64,000 nt of DNA from positions 98,256,547 through 98,320,546 of the forward strand of contig OX328124.1 of assembly GCA_946811695.1 (NCBI GenBank). Reading direction: 5' to 3'. Shown here piece by piece: positions 33,524-46,292 of this stretch. The translations under genes were made by a program, and so were the position numbers. Numbering within the stretch: the first letter of the stretch is position 1; each line of letters opens with the position of its first letter. The notes under the pieces were generated by a model that was given only the letters and a program-made list of their open reading frames with translations, was not told where the DNA came from and made no database searches. Source of the stretch: Gonocerus acuteangulatus. Its lineage: Eukaryota > Arthropoda > Insecta > Hemiptera > Coreidae.

Positions 33524-34270
33524 TCCCCCCAAAAAAAATAAATGTGAAATAGAGGCCAAGTCCCCCCCCCCCCCCCCCAAATATTTGCCCATACAAGAGA
33601 TGATACAAGAAAGAAATGTCCAAGTTCGTTACATAGAAGACCTATTAGTAACATACTAAGAACAGTAAAGGCACTTCAACTGACCTTGAAAAACAAAATA
33701 AAAATACTTATATCGAGTTACTAAAATATCACTTTCCTCAACCAGGTATATTCTTAAACTTGGCAATGTTTAGTTTTCTCTCTAAATATAATTTCGGCAC
33801 AAATAAAACATTTCCCTCATCATGGGTTTTTGACATCATGGGTTTTGGACGGCATGATGAGTTTTCGAAGGAAGTAAAAAACTGGCCCCCCCCGCCTCGG
33901 AAGCGTAGTCAAACAAAACTTTTCCGGATTTTTCGATTTTTTCCTTTAATAATACCCTCATATCTATCATCCTGCAAAATTTCAAGTCTCTGGCATCATG
34001 GGAAGTGCCTAATAATTTTGATGAGTCAGTAAGTCCTATAAATCGCGATTTTCGATCGCTTATATCTCAAAAACGTTTCCATGTAGAATTATGAACATTT
34101 TCAGTTTTACTCACATCTAGTAGTATAATACCTGTGTAAAATTGCATAACTTTATCTTCACCTGGTTGAGAGGTTATGAGAGGATAAAAATCGGCTCTAA
34201 GACCGCCTGTAATATACACACAGTATGCTTAGGCCGGAACTTGGCCTGACACACTACTGTGCGCCTAGAT
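33524..34270. mobile_element. Palindromic element B, internally deleted copy
   Basis: It starts in the inner arm (AAATAAATGTGAAATAGAGG, then a 16-C run) and passes through half of the central hairpin. At about 33814 it jumps to the outer right arm (CATCATGGGTTTTTGACATC) and ends with GTGCGCCTAGAT like the full copy. The tandem-repeat block and coding remnant are deleted. Confidence 0.8.
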
Positions 34271-34429
34271 ATAAATTATTTAATAAGAGGGTTATTTTTA
34301 TTGTAACACTTACGTTATTTTCCTTCTAGATATTGAAAATGGCCTGATGGCCGCAACGTTGTAAAATAATGGTATAAATAAGTTCCCTTAATAAGTAAAG
34401 GTCTGAGGAATGGATCAAACCAATTGTGC

Positions 34430-34434
<5 letters not shown>
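34271..34434 (+). mobile_element. Penelope-like fragment, copy 2 (half)
   Basis: ATTTAATAAGAGGGTTATTT, TCCTTCTAGATATTGAAAAT, GCCTGATGGCCGCAACGTTG and GGTCTGAGGAATGGATCAAA match the right half of the palindrome at 27.35-27.66 kb. It runs into a (TA)n tract. Confidence 0.6.

Positions 34435-34487
<53 letters not shown>
34435..34487. repeat. (TA)n microsatellite
   Basis: About 26 TA units follow the Penelope-like fragment. Confidence 0.95.
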
Positions 34488-34490
<3 letters not shown>

Positions 34491-34707
34491 AGTATAGAAG
34501 GCGACAACAAATAAGGGTATGCCATAAAATTAATTATTGAATTTGGTTTTAATAACAACATAAAATTAGCAACAATAGCATACATTTTTCCATACTTAAA
34601 AATATAAATCCTTTAAAGGAAAATCTAAGAGAAACTTCTACAATTTATGTCATAAAAACTTTGTAGAATGGAAATATTCTGCAAATACACCCATCTTTCA
34701 GAAGAAT

Positions 34708-34748
34708 TTATATATATATATATATATATGTATATATGTACATATATG

Positions 34749-34798
<50 letters not shown>

Positions 34799-34812
34799 TA
34801 TATATGTATATA
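34708..34812. repeat. Interrupted (TA)n microsatellite
   Basis: TA units with TATG and TACA interruptions. Confidence 0.92.
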
Positions 34813-35941
34813 AAATAGTTTTTTTTTATTTTTAAAAGAAGGTAGCAAATTACATTTCTTCTCTCTCTAGCTCTACATTATGAGTTTTGTTTTGTCCACA
34901 AGCTCCATCATATAAAGACATACTTTTGTACCAATAGGCTGCGGGTTTTGTTCGTTCTTTTTTACTGGACAAAAATTACTAATGTGCCCTGTATTAGATG
35001 GAACGAAAATATATGCTTACTCATGCAAGTCCTGATTCACGGATTTTTATTTCTCGAGAATTTTTCATCGCTGTAGCCAATTTATGCAGTTCAATGTAGG
35101 CAAAAGTTTGGAGTGTCTGGTGGAAATTTTCTTTTGGTGGATTTTGATAAATAATCAGAATTGGGAGGAAGCAGTCATTACCGAATTGCCAAATACTGGC
35201 TAATGAGTTAGGTCGGTGTGAGCTTTGAGTTCTATACAGAGGTAGCTGTTTTCGGTCGAGTCCAGAATCCAGCTCATATAGCCCCGTGATATATGCTCCA
35301 CCTCATGATGAACCTGCCCCAGTTTCAGCTTCTATTGATTACCTGCCAAATTTACCGGGCGACTGCCAGGGATTTATGAATTTACAGTCTCCTGGTTAAC
35401 CGCTTCTCAGAGTACAGATAATCAGGTATACATCATCACTACAACTGAGAACATACTCATTAAACATCTGGGTCGCCATGTTGAACAATGAATATATTCT
35501 GTTTACAAAACGAATCAGATGTATTGTAATACTGTCTGGAGATAAATTCTTTTTTCAGCTTCACAGAATCCAAATAACAATATTTCAAGTCTCGGAACTA
35601 TTATTCATCGACCAGCACTAAGCACCTTTATGGCAAGCCAGAATCACATTTTCGAATTTCATTGAGTTTCGTCATATATTGACTTTTTTTGTAATGAATT
35701 TTCGATAGAAAACAGAAACGCTCATAGGATCAAAACGACCGAAGTTTAATCATTGTTTTATTAACTGAGAGAGTTGTATCGAAAATCACACAACGTCGTT
35801 TTTGTAAACAATACAATTTCTTAACCGTTTTCAAGATTAAGAAAATATACAAAAATCTCAAAACTGATTCCTCTACATCAAACTTAACAAATATTTAATA
35901 TATGTTTATGGTACATATATATTTTTCTCTTTTTTATGTAA
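34813..35941. other. Unassigned stretch
   Basis: 35160-35430 is somewhat GC-richer than its surroundings, but no open frame, splice pair or repeat family could be supported. Confidence 0.4.
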
Positions 35942-36511
35942 AGGCCTTATAGGTCAAAACAGAATATCGCACTAGTATTTCTAAAGTGACACAACTCAAA
36001 ATAAAACAACTGAAAACGTGTCACTCTTGCCTACCTAGGGGCATAAGGATTAAGATTGGAAGGGTGACACAAGGGCCATCTGGTGTACAAGCGCTTAAGT
36101 TGGGGTAAATGCAGTTTTGGTGGTTGATAAAGATATATTTCTATGTCTTTTACAGTCATAACTATGATGGTATGAATAAATCCGATTTTTAAGTTGTGTA
36201 ACTTTAGAAATACTAGTCCGATATGTTTGGGTACATTTTGTAGCTTAAATTAGTTTCATTGAGGCAACTAAACTGGATAAAGTTTTCCTTATTGTGTTTT
36301 GATTAAAATCTATTATTGGAACATTTTTCATCATACTTTGAGCATCAGCGAGAAAATGTTTTACATCCTTCGTAAATCGCTTTAAAATATTGAATTTGTA
36401 TCTACATGCCAAAAAATCCCTAACCTCAATGGGGATAACCTTGCAACTAAAATATGAAAATAATTGTATAAAAAGAAGTTTAAATCAATTTTTCTGACCT
36501 ATAAGGCCTGA
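35942..36511. mobile_element. Terminal-inverted-repeat element, 570 bp, unclassified
   Basis: AGGCCTTATAGGTCA at the left end returns as TGACCTATAAGGCCT at the right end. Inside, ATCGCACTAGTATTTCTAAA and GTGACACAACT (35968-35994) return inverted near 36192-36222, not at symmetric positions, so the interior has been rearranged. No coding sequence is seen. Confidence 0.62.
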
Positions 36512-39172
36512 ACAAAAATAGGAGGAAAAATATAGAGAAGAGGTTAATTTACAAATATATATTTATCTTTGATGCGTTCGTTTGAATGAGAAAACGCGAA
36601 CATTTTTAAAAATGGATGGCCTCAAAGCATTGCTTTGTGATCCTTAAACGTTTTACGTAACATTTGTTGCAGAAGTATTAATTAATTTTTCTCTATTTAC
36701 TAACATAGAATGCACAATTAGTGTAAACGCCTCAGATAAGGATTGGGGTAATTGATTTTTATAGAGAATTTATCAAGTTAATAATCTAGTTAGTCATATT
36801 TCAATAATAATTATTCATAAAGAAATAAGCCTAACGAACATGAGTAGTGGGAATAACATAGGATGTTATTTTTTAGCATAAAATTATGGATGTGCATTTA
36901 ATAATTTATGGGTGAAGAAAGTTACATTCTGTTCTGTTGCAGTAAACTAATTAGGTTACTTCATACCATTAATATTAAGTCTATTTGATTATACATGCAA
37001 TGGAATATTATTCTAAGCTTTGATGTGGCTTACAATTTTCCAGCGTTTATCTTTGCGAGAATGGTCAAATTGAGTGTTTTGCCAAACATAGGAATTGAAA
37101 TAAAGTAACATGAATAATTTATTGCCTATAGGAACTCCCTCCCAATAACATGCATATCGGATTTATAGTATCCTACCCTTTCAAATTACTCCAAGCAGAT
37201 TACTTTCCCTTGCGGTCATACATGCAAGTACTGGCTGCTTCACTTCAGTTATCAACATGAAGTTGAAAGATCCGGTATGATTTTATAATCAATGCCTGTA
37301 AGAGAGAATAATAGTAAACCAAATAAGCGCCAAATATACTTCAACACTGCCGCTAATAAAATCCGTTATATCCGGATCATCATAAAGAATGTTGACGAAA
37401 ATTGTCGAGAATTGTTGTTATATATATCGGTACTTACGTGTAGTTTTATTGAATGAATCATAAAAAGGATGTTATTGTTGTTGTATCAATAGGCTTAATT
37501 ATATTTCAAAATGAATAAGTGGATTTTATTTTACTAGTGACCTTACGATGTATTTAAAGATTTCGTAAAATCAATTAAATATGTCATTATATTTCTTTAT
37601 AATATTGGAAATTTCCATAACAATAAAAAGGTTGGTTCATGAATGAAAACAAAAGTTGCTTAAACGTTAAGTTTAATGAGTAGCTCTGTAAATTACAAGA
37701 TCATAGATAAATTCACGTATAGTATTGTGTAACATTTTGTTTTGAGTTGTTGGCATTTCTTTGAATATATAATTGATTAGAACAAATAATGTCTTTAATG
37801 ATCGTAAATTAATATATTCTTTTAGAGCACTATCTGATAATCTACATCTCAAAAAGAAAATTTATGAAAAAAAAAAAGAAATTGTTGTCTTTTAAGTGTC
37901 TTACTTTTGAGATGGACATCTTTAATTGAAATTTAAAGAGAAAACTAAATTTAAATTATAATTTTGCTATAATCATAAAGTTACTATTACTCTTATGATG
38001 ACGTATATTTTTCCTTTGACTTCTAGCTCATAAAATATAAAATATTTGTTAGTTTATTAATGTTTTATTTATTTATCGCGAGTTTAATGAAGTTTTCCAG
38101 AGGGAGCTCTTAAGAGAACAGCGGGAGAAATAATAAATGGAAAGGGTGGGGAGCACTCCGAAGACAATTCCTTTCCGACTGAAGGCTTCCGGAAATTGTC
38201 TCGAAACTTACTTTCCGCCCTCTCAGACCGAATTAATATATTTTTTTCCGTTTCAAAACAACTCGAAAAGAAGATTTATTTTTCAGGTGGTATCTGAATA
38301 AGTTAGAAATAAACCGACTCGGGTATCATAATGTTTATGTCAGTAGATATTTATTTATTTTTTATAGAGCGATCTAATCCTAGGAAGGATAAAATAATAA
38401 CCGTTATTATTGGAAAATGAATAAAAACATGAAATTAATAGACTATTAAAAATAATAATTTAGAAATGCCAAACGATTTGAATAATAATTATAAGGAATT
38501 TTCAAATTATGTGGATGTTTGTATTCAGTATGTCCACATGTGAAACCATTGTAGTAATAATCGTGCATTATTATTTATCGAAATATGTTTAGAGTCAATA
38601 ATAACAAAAAAGATTCGAATTTTGAAGTTGATTTCTCAGAAGTAGTTTATTTAGACATGTTGTCTAAATAGGCGATCGGAGAAGGAATCGAGTATCACAG
38701 GATACATCAAGTATTAAGTATTTTAGGCATAAAATTCTAGAAAAATTGCAACAAAACTGGAACACTGTAACTGAGAATAAATTACGAATCATAAAAAAAG
38801 TACCTTAAGAAACATCAATTCGACCAACTAAAAAAAGAAGAACACATCCTGATTCGCCTTAGGATCGGCCATACAAGAATAACTCATTTGTTTTAATAGC
38901 CATACAAGAATAACTCATTTGTTTTTAATAGCCCGAGGCACCCCTCCAATTTTTAAAAATGACACCAAATAATTATCAAAAAAGAGAAGCCCAGACATCA
39001 GATAGAATTGAAGAAATGTTAGCGGATCAACTCATACAGATAAGATGATCAAATTTCTAACGTCAACTGAACTAATAAATAATATCTAAATATGTATATT
39101 AAAAGAAAAATAAATAAAACTCAATCAAATATTTCAATCCTGAGCAAATATCATACAAAAAATCTTTGAATT
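36512..39172. other. Unassigned AT-rich stretch
   Basis: No gene, RNA or known repeat recognised over about 2.6 kb. This is the longest stretch in the window without an identified element. Confidence 0.4.
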
Positions 39173-39228
39173 ATATCAACAAATAATATTTGTTGATATT
39201 TTTTCTTTATGATATTATCATAAAGAAA
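39173..39228. repeat. Two adjacent hairpins
   Basis: ATATCAACAAAT-AAT-ATTTGTTGATAT (39173-39199) is followed two bases later by TTTCTTTATGAT-ATT-ATCATAAAGAAA (39202-39228). Each has a perfect 12-bp stem and a 3-nt loop. Confidence 0.9.
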
Positions 39229-39611
39229 AAAAAAACCCATTAAACTCACGCGAAATAATAACCTTCAAAATAAAATTATATTTCTTTTCCCCCAATCTTT
39301 CTGGTTAACATCGCTCAGCGCCAATAGAATTATTACATCAATAATCAATTATATATATATACATCAATAATCTGGTGTTTAATAACCTCATAATGGTTGA
39401 CAACAGATTAAATAAAAAATAAAATTAAGAAAAATAAATAAGTTGTTTTACCTACCTTAAGATATACATTTCACTATGATCATTGAACCTCTATTTAATT
39501 TTATAAGCACAGTTTCTTTTAAATTCCCAGAAAATTTCAGAAATTATTAATTAATTATTAGTTTCAATTGAATGATTTTTATTGAATGAATAATGAGGAG
39601 AACTAAACTGA
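39229..39611. other. Unassigned AT-rich stretch
   Basis: GGTGTTTAATAACCTCATAATGGTTGAC with an A-rich follow-on at about 39373-39445 resembles a diverged LINE/SINE tail. Nothing else is seen. Confidence 0.4.
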
Positions 39612-39644
39612 CTGGCGCTAATAGCCCAAATAGTTGATGCGCCG
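39612..39644 (+). repeat. SINE/LINE 3' tail, split by the Transib-like insertion
   Basis: CTGGCGCTAATAGCCCAAAT and AGTTGATGCGCCG form the shared tail. Its A-rich end (TTAAAAAAAACAAAA) is found beyond the insertion at 41290-41330. Confidence 0.78.
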
Positions 39645-40291
39645 CACAGTGGTCCAAATCCAGCCATCATGGTGCAAAAAATCGAAAAACCCAACATTTT
39701 TTAAGAAACACCAAAACATGTCTAGAAGGTTCTATAGTAACCATATATTATATTAATAAAGAAGTTTTAATTTTGTGTCCGTCCTTTTAGTCTCTGAGAC
39801 GGTTCAAAGATGGCGGTTCTATACATGTGTGCTCAAACATTATTTGCAACCCTAGGATACTAGTCAATTAATATGCCATAATATTTTTTTCATTTCTATA
39901 ATTTTTTCTGTAATAAAGGTACCATAGATGGACTACATAAATATGACAAAACGATGGAAATATCTTGATATGAAGTTGGGTAACAGATTTTTAAAGTTAA
40001 GTATTTTTTAACACGCCTACATACAACATTCCTCTAACAGAATATGTAAGGTTTGTCTGCCCCTTTGGCGTTGGGAGGGAATTTTATGGGGAAAACCTAG
40101 GCTCGGTGCGCTACCTGCTGCTGTATCAGGTAGCCCTGACCCTCATATGACAGCAGATGACCCTCTACCCATAGGTTATCTGCTGGCAGTAATTTGGGTC
40201 AGTATTCCTTGTGTTGTTCTTGATTTAAGGTCTAGTGCACATAGATTTCTGCGAACCGATTTTTACTGAGAAGTAAAGGGCAGATTTTGGT

Positions 40292-40293
<2 letters not shown>

Positions 40294-40359
<66 letters not shown>
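40294..40359. repeat. Poly-T run (66 nt) inside the Transib-like element
   Basis: Uninterrupted T homopolymer. The poly-Lys frame on the minus strand is an artefact. Confidence 0.95.
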
Positions 40360-40362
<3 letters not shown>

Positions 40363-40769
40363 TTGGTCATTTATTATGCTGTAATAAATGAAACTCTGAT
40401 TTGCACCGTTTTTAAATAAAGACAAATCATCTATAATGTGCTACATCTTGTGAAATATTTCCATGAAAAAGTCTGAATAATGACTCAAAATTATTATAGA
40501 GTTTATTTTTGTATAAAAGTATGAAAGTCTGGGCACTGGGGTTCTATACGTATAAACTGGCACTTTGAACGTTATAAAAATTGTTAACTGTTTTTATGTC
40601 ACTTAGTCCATAATAGATTATTGATCTTCAAATATAGAAGTGCCATTACCGAAAAAATAATTTAAAAGACACCTTTTGTAATTTTTTTTTTATTTATTTA
40701 TTCTTTTTCATTTAAGAGAGATGCTACGTGGAAGAGATTTTGGAGAGCTCATAATTACTTCGAAATTGT

Positions 40770-41117
40770 TTGAAATTTTTTATAGAAGGGTGGTCCAAGC
40801 ATTTGGTCTTACAGAAGATGGCCGTGTTAGAAAAACACTCAAAATTTTATATTCAAATTATATGGCCAGATGGAGGAAGACTAACAGGGATAAATCCAAA
40901 GTTTTCATCGTTGTTGGAAGTAGTAATTATTTTTCTTACTGGCGAAGTGGATGCCACACCTTCAACAAGCTCGGGGAAAAGGGGTCGGCCTCTCAACCCC
41001 ACCACAACCTTCTCCTATTTAGTCATATTCCTCATAAAACACCTTCTCAATCCTTCAATGAACATCATACAAGATTTGAACAAAATCCTTCAACGAAAAG
41101 CAATTGAAAAGCTATGA
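40770..41117 (+). pseudogene. Possible transposase N-terminal remnant inside the Transib-like element
   Basis: The frame reads FIEGWSKHLVLQKMAVLEKH, then IWPDGGRLTGINPKFSSLLE, then GEVDATPSTSSGKRGRPLN. A Ser/Thr linker followed by a GKRGRP basic motif is a common arrangement in transposase N-terminal regions. It ends at a stop without any RAG1-like catalytic core. A second frame (40721-41107) overlaps it and is probably its shadow. The assignment to Transib rests on location, not on a recognised domain. Confidence 0.4.
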
Positions 41118-41299
41118 AGTACCTCCCACTCTCCCTCTTACCCCCACCCCCATCCTTACCTATTTTGTCATAATCCACATAAAACACCTTCTCAACCATT
41201 CAATAAACATCATGCCGAGTTTGAAAGCAATCCGTCCACTCAAAGTATTTTTTGCGCCATGATGGCTGGGTTTGGACCACTGTGCGCCGTTAAAAAAAA

Positions 41300-41330
<31 letters not shown>

Positions 41331-41332
<2 letters not shown>

Positions 41333-42069
41333 GACTGTATAAGGGGTAGAACAACGCTTAGGAATTGCGGTACAGAGAACTTGGTTTGTCGCTTCGAATA
41401 TCAGCAAAATAAGTTAGGTAACTTTAGGAATATATATTTATATATTGTTCTTTCTCTAATATATGCTGTGAAATTATTATTAAGGCATAAATAGGATCTT
41501 CCTCGGTCGTTAGACAAAACGAAGAAATTAGATACCGGTTTAAAAAATTTTAATTTTTTTCCATTTAATAACAATTACTTTCTGTTATTCATTTCGATTA
41601 AATTTGTCATATGCGCGTTCAATTTATATTGATATTAAGTAGGCATGATGAGCTGACCTTAATATGTGTGTATTAAAAACACATATTTGCGCGCATTTAT
41701 TACTTGATAATAAGTGTTGTTTGAGAACACAAGTTTACTAAAGTCATTCGAAGTTGTCCAAGCAGAAGTCTCTTACGTTGAGAAATTTGCACTCTGGTGC
41801 GTATTGACCCTCTTACACAAAAACAAACGGGTTTGTTTGGAGAGCTGAAAGTACAAAGCGGATCACCAGTAACTCTTAGAACAAATAGAAAACTAACAAG
41901 TTACTTCTGTTCAATTTGTAACAGATAGCTTTTCTTGTCAGATTAGGAACTAAAGCAATAAATTATACTTGTTTTATTTGTACCTAATATTTAATAATCG
42001 CCATCTTAAATACATTATTTCTCTGCATAGTTTTTTTTTTTTTTTGTGTAATATCTATCCGGAGAATTT
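41331..42069. other. Unassigned AT-rich stretch
   Basis: No gene or repeat recognised between the A-rich SINE tail and the 42-kb repeat. Confidence 0.4.
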
Positions 42070-42074
42070 TTATG

Positions 42075-42285
42075 ATGCTTTATATGCTTATTTTAACTAA
42101 TCTTTTAGGAATTATGATCAAGGTGTAGATTTTCCATTTTTGAACTTTAAACTCCTTACAGAAAAAGAAATTCTTGGTTTCTTGAACCCGAAGATGATTG
42201 AAACTGTTTTATGAAGGGTTTAAATACAAAAAAAATCAATTTATTCTTCATGCAACCTTTAATAATTGAACTGCACATAACAAAC
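42075..42285 (+). repeat. Direct copy of the inner segment of the 42-44 kb palindrome
   Basis: TTTTAACTAATCTTTTAGGA through TAATTGAACTGCACATAACA occurs here, inverted at 42905-43100 and direct again at 43170-43366. The left end of the palindrome is therefore joined to a third, partial copy. Confidence 0.85.
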
Positions 42286-43985
42286 ATGGTAAAAGGTTCC
42301 TTCCTCCTTGAGATTGCAACCTCTAAGGTATTAAGGAGTTATTACAAGATAGACGGAAGATAATGCAGCTTTATCTAGGTGAATAGCTTTATAAAACCGG
42401 AAGTGCCTGGATATCACCCTTTCAGGAATAATTCTTCTATAGTATCAACATATATGGCCTGATAATAAAGAAGAGATATCGATGAACATTTTAGCACAAA
42501 TATGCTATAGCGATGACTAAACTGAAAAAAAAAAACGTTACAGAAAAGTGTCCGCTGGCGTTTGGGCATGCGCAGTGGCCATGTACGAAAAGGAAGACAG
42601 TACGTTATGCAAAACATTACAGAGGACCTAAGACATATTTATGTTCCTGAATTTGAATGGAAGGCTCTATTTCCGAATTCCATGAATACATATAGAAATT
42701 TTAGAATACCCTAAAAATTCGAATACAACCAATGGTTATCGTCGCAAAACAAATTCACATTTTGAAAATCATCATTATTGGGTCGAATTTTTATTTATTT
42801 ATGTTTTTTCCGGTTAGAACACAATATTTTGTGAGATTTATTTTCTGCTGCTTACCATTTTTATTTAATCAGCTTACGATATGTGCATGAAAGTTTCTAA
42901 CGCAATTTGTTATGTGCAGTTCAATTATTAAAGGTTGCATGAAGAATAAATTGATTTTTTTGTATTTAAACCCTTCATAAAACAGTTTCAATCATCTTCG
43001 GGTTCAAGAAACCAAGAATTTCTTTTTCTGTAAGGAGTTTAAAGTTCAAAAATGGAAAATCTACACCTTGATCATAATTCCTAAAAGATTAGTTAAAATA
43101 AGCATATAAAGCATGCTTTATATTTATTTTAAATATAAAGCATGCTTTTAAAATAAAGCATGCTTTTTTTATTTTAACTAATCTTTTAGGAATTATGATC
43201 AAGGTGTAGATTTTCCATTTTTGAACTTTAAACTCCTTACAGAAAAAGAAATTCTTGGTTTCTTGAACCCGAAGATGATTGAAACTGTTTTATGAAGGGT
43301 TTAAATACAAAAAAATCAATTTATTCTTCATGCAACCTTTAATAATTGAACTGCACATAACAAATTGCGTTAGAAACTTTCATGTACATATCGTAAGCTG
43401 ACTAAATAAAAATGGTAAGCAGCAGAAAATAAATCTCGCAAAATATTGTGTTCTAACAGGAAAAAACATAAATAAATAAAAATTCGACCCAATAATGATG
43501 ATTTTCAAAATGTGAATTTGTTTTGCGACGATAACCATTGGTTGTATTCGAATTTTTAGGGTATTCTAAAATTTCTATATGTATTCATGGAATTCGGAAA
43601 TAGAGCCTTCCACTCAAATTCAGGAACATAAATATGTCTTAGGTCCTCTGTAATGTTTTGCATAACGTACTGTCTTCCTTTTCGTACATGGCCACTGCGC
43701 ATGCCCAAACGCCAGCGGACACTTTTCTGTAACGTTTTTTTTTTCAGTTTAGTCATCGCTATAGCATATTTGTGCTAAAATGTTCATCGATATCTCTTCT
43801 TTATTATCAGGCCATATATGTTGATACTATAGATGACTTATTCCTGAAAGGGTGATATCCAGGCACTTCCGGCTTTATAAAGCTATTCACCTAGATAAAG
43901 CTGCATTATCTTCCGTCTATCTTGTAATAACTCCTTAATACCTTAGAGGTTGCAATCTCAAGGAGGAAGGAACCTTTTACCATGT
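42286..43985. mobile_element. 1.7-kb palindrome (foldback element or inverted duplication)
   Basis: CATGGTAAAAGGTTCCTTCC at the left returns as GGAAGGAACCTTTTACCATG at the right. The arms (about 815 bp) match nearly base for base: CCGGAAGTGCCTGGATATCA, CATGCGCAGTGGCC and AACCAATGGTTATCGTCGC all recur inverted. The centre near 43135 has several AAAGCATGCTTT palindromes. No transposase is recognised. The high arm identity means recent origin or an inverted read/assembly artefact. Confidence 0.82.
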
Positions 43986-44476
43986 CACCATCTCTCATCG
44001 GTTTTTAAAGGCTTTCCGGACACTTTCTGCTATACTTTAGAGCCTTCTTCACATTTATGATTATAGCTTTAAGCTACATTGTGCAAACTCCATCAAAATC
44101 TCATAATATTTCATAGCCAACTGCTTAATATTTTAATATATATATTTATTACAAAAAATGAAGAACTTACGAATGAATATATTACGAAACATATATGCAG
44201 CTTATACAATTGTATTTTTAGATAACATTAATTTTCTAATCAAAATCTATGCATGTAACACGCTGTATATTTTTTGAAATACAATATATAAAAGTCTATG
44301 GTTTTGATAAAGAAACCTTAAATACTTAAAATTAATATTATTTAATTAGAATTTAATATTTTTGAAATGAAAACTTCTATTAGTATATATAGTGCGATGA
44401 CTGGGAATATTCTCATGATTTAAAGTTATGAATGTGAATATAAGAATGAAAAATACTTTGGACAGCACTTCTTTTT

Positions 44477-44480
<4 letters not shown>
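43986..44480. other. Unassigned AT-rich stretch
   Basis: No gene or repeat recognised. Confidence 0.4.

Positions 44481-44538
<58 letters not shown>
44481..44538. repeat. Poly-A run (58 nt)
   Basis: Uninterrupted A homopolymer. No retroelement body was recognised upstream. Confidence 0.95.
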
Positions 44539-45094
<556 letters not shown>

Positions 45095-45471
45095 GGTATA
45101 TATAATGAAGCACTATCGAACATTTCTATTACTTTGATGAGCCTTTTTTCAGAAATTTAAAAAACAACAAAACAAAACGTTTATTACTATCAAATTGTAT
45201 TCTATGAATTCTTTTTGACCTGACAAGCAACCCTAGAATGATTGGTAAAAATTTTTATTTAAATACTGCGTAATAAATTAAAAATATTATCCTAATTTAA
45301 AGTTATTTGCCAATCAATGTCTACTTATCTAAATAAAAGAGCTTGGACAAAATATATTAGAACGATACAGGTTGGAACTCTCTTGAAGACAAGGACTTGA
45401 CATTTTAAAAAGAATTATTGTTATTCATTATTAAATCATAAAGAAAAATTTGATTATATAGACTGAAATTA
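45095..45471. other. Unassigned AT-rich stretch
   Basis: No gene or repeat recognised before the Tigger end. Confidence 0.4.
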
Positions 45472-46292
45472 CAGTAGGGTTCCGATTAACCGAGGTCCGG
45501 TCAACCGAGATCCCGATTAACCGAGGTGTCAAGCCTGAGGGGGGGGGGTGGCTATGTGTATATAAATGAAGTTGAGCCAATGGCCACGACGGGAACTTCT
45601 TCCCGATTCTCAAAAGAAATACAACTCTCAACTTGAGAGTTTCAAATCGTAAGCACCATTTCGTACCTCAAGTAAAACAAATTCTGGACGAAAAAAACTA
45701 CCTCATCCTCACGAGCGTGTCCTATGCGAAGGCTAAATAAAATCGATGTTTTTCCCTACAAATGTCACATCAATAATCCAGCCTATGTACCAAGGAGTAA
45801 TTTTGGCCATCAAACGATACTACAAAAAGAAGCTTTTGTCTGAAATTCTATTAGCAGAAAAGGAAGGGTTAATTAATAATATAAAGAAAATATCTATTAA
45901 GGATGTGATTTATATGTCTGCTGATTCTTGGCTTCCTGTAACAAAAAACACAGTAAATAAAGCCTGGAAAAACCTTTGGCTTGGAATTATCCATGATAGC
46001 CAGACAATTGACGAACCTCCAACAAATCAGCAGTTGTGCGATTTGTTAAAAGACCTCAACTCCCCGGATATAATGGATTCCGAAGTTATAGATTGGTTAA
46101 ACGACGACACAATAAACAGAGCGACAGTCCTTACGGAAGATGAAATTAATAATGAGGTAATAAAGTCCAATCCCGAAGAAGATGTTGAAGAAGACGTGGA
46201 AACCATTACCCCAGAAATAAGCCATGAAGAGGGTTTCAATCTGCTTGACAGATCCCTTCTCTATTTAGAAATCAGAAGCGATGTACCACCAA
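45472..46292 (+). mobile_element. Tigger/pogo-type transposon, left end and transposase fragment
   Basis: After a TA dinucleotide (45470-45471) the sequence reads CAGTAGGGTTCCGATTAACC and then repeats CCGATTAACCGAGGT-like units, typical of pogo/Tigger terminal and subterminal repeats. The body carries a transposase fragment from 45746. A terminal-repeat element is inserted at about 46293 and the right Tigger end was not found after it, so the copy is incomplete. The region between the left end and the fragment is shortened, which means most of the transposase gene is deleted. Confidence 0.85.
45746..46292 (+). pseudogene. Tigger/JRK-type DDE transposase, C-terminal third, inactive
   Basis: The frame begins FFPTNVTSIIQPMYQGVILA and continues KRYYKKKLLSEIL, then ISIKDVIYMSADSW, TKNTVNKAWKNLW and an acidic stretch (EEDVEEDVETI). 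This matches the end of DDE_1 (Tigger/jerky) transposases: LPPN-TS-IQPMDQGVI, K-x-YR-LL, AW-x4-T--CW-KLW. The third catalytic Asp in QPM-D-QG is Tyr here, and everything before the motif (helix-turn-helix, CENPB-type DNA-binding region and first two catalytic Asp) is deleted. The frame runs into the inserted element at 46293 and its later stop at 46423 is not native. Confidence 0.85.

Larger units (their letters stand above)
39645..41284. mobile_element. Transib-like transposon with RSS-like ends
   Basis: The left end CACAGTGGTCCAAATCCAGC and the right end (reverse complement CACAGTGGTCCAAACCCAGC) match for 39 bp with two mismatches before the last base. The first seven bases are CACAGTG, identical to the heptamer of V(D)J recombination signals and to the CACWRTG start known for Transib. 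An A-rich block (CAAAAAATC at the left, CAAAAAATA at the right) follows after exactly 23 bp. The flanks carry a 5-bp GC-rich direct repeat CGCCG (39640-39644 and 41285-41289), the size and type reported for Transib. The element is 1640 bp, contains a 66-T run and keeps only a fragment of coding sequence, so it is non-autonomous. Confidence 0.85.

Noticed and set aside
40225..40425. Poly-Lys frame on the minus strand
   Set aside because: Translation of the 66-T run inside the Transib-like element.
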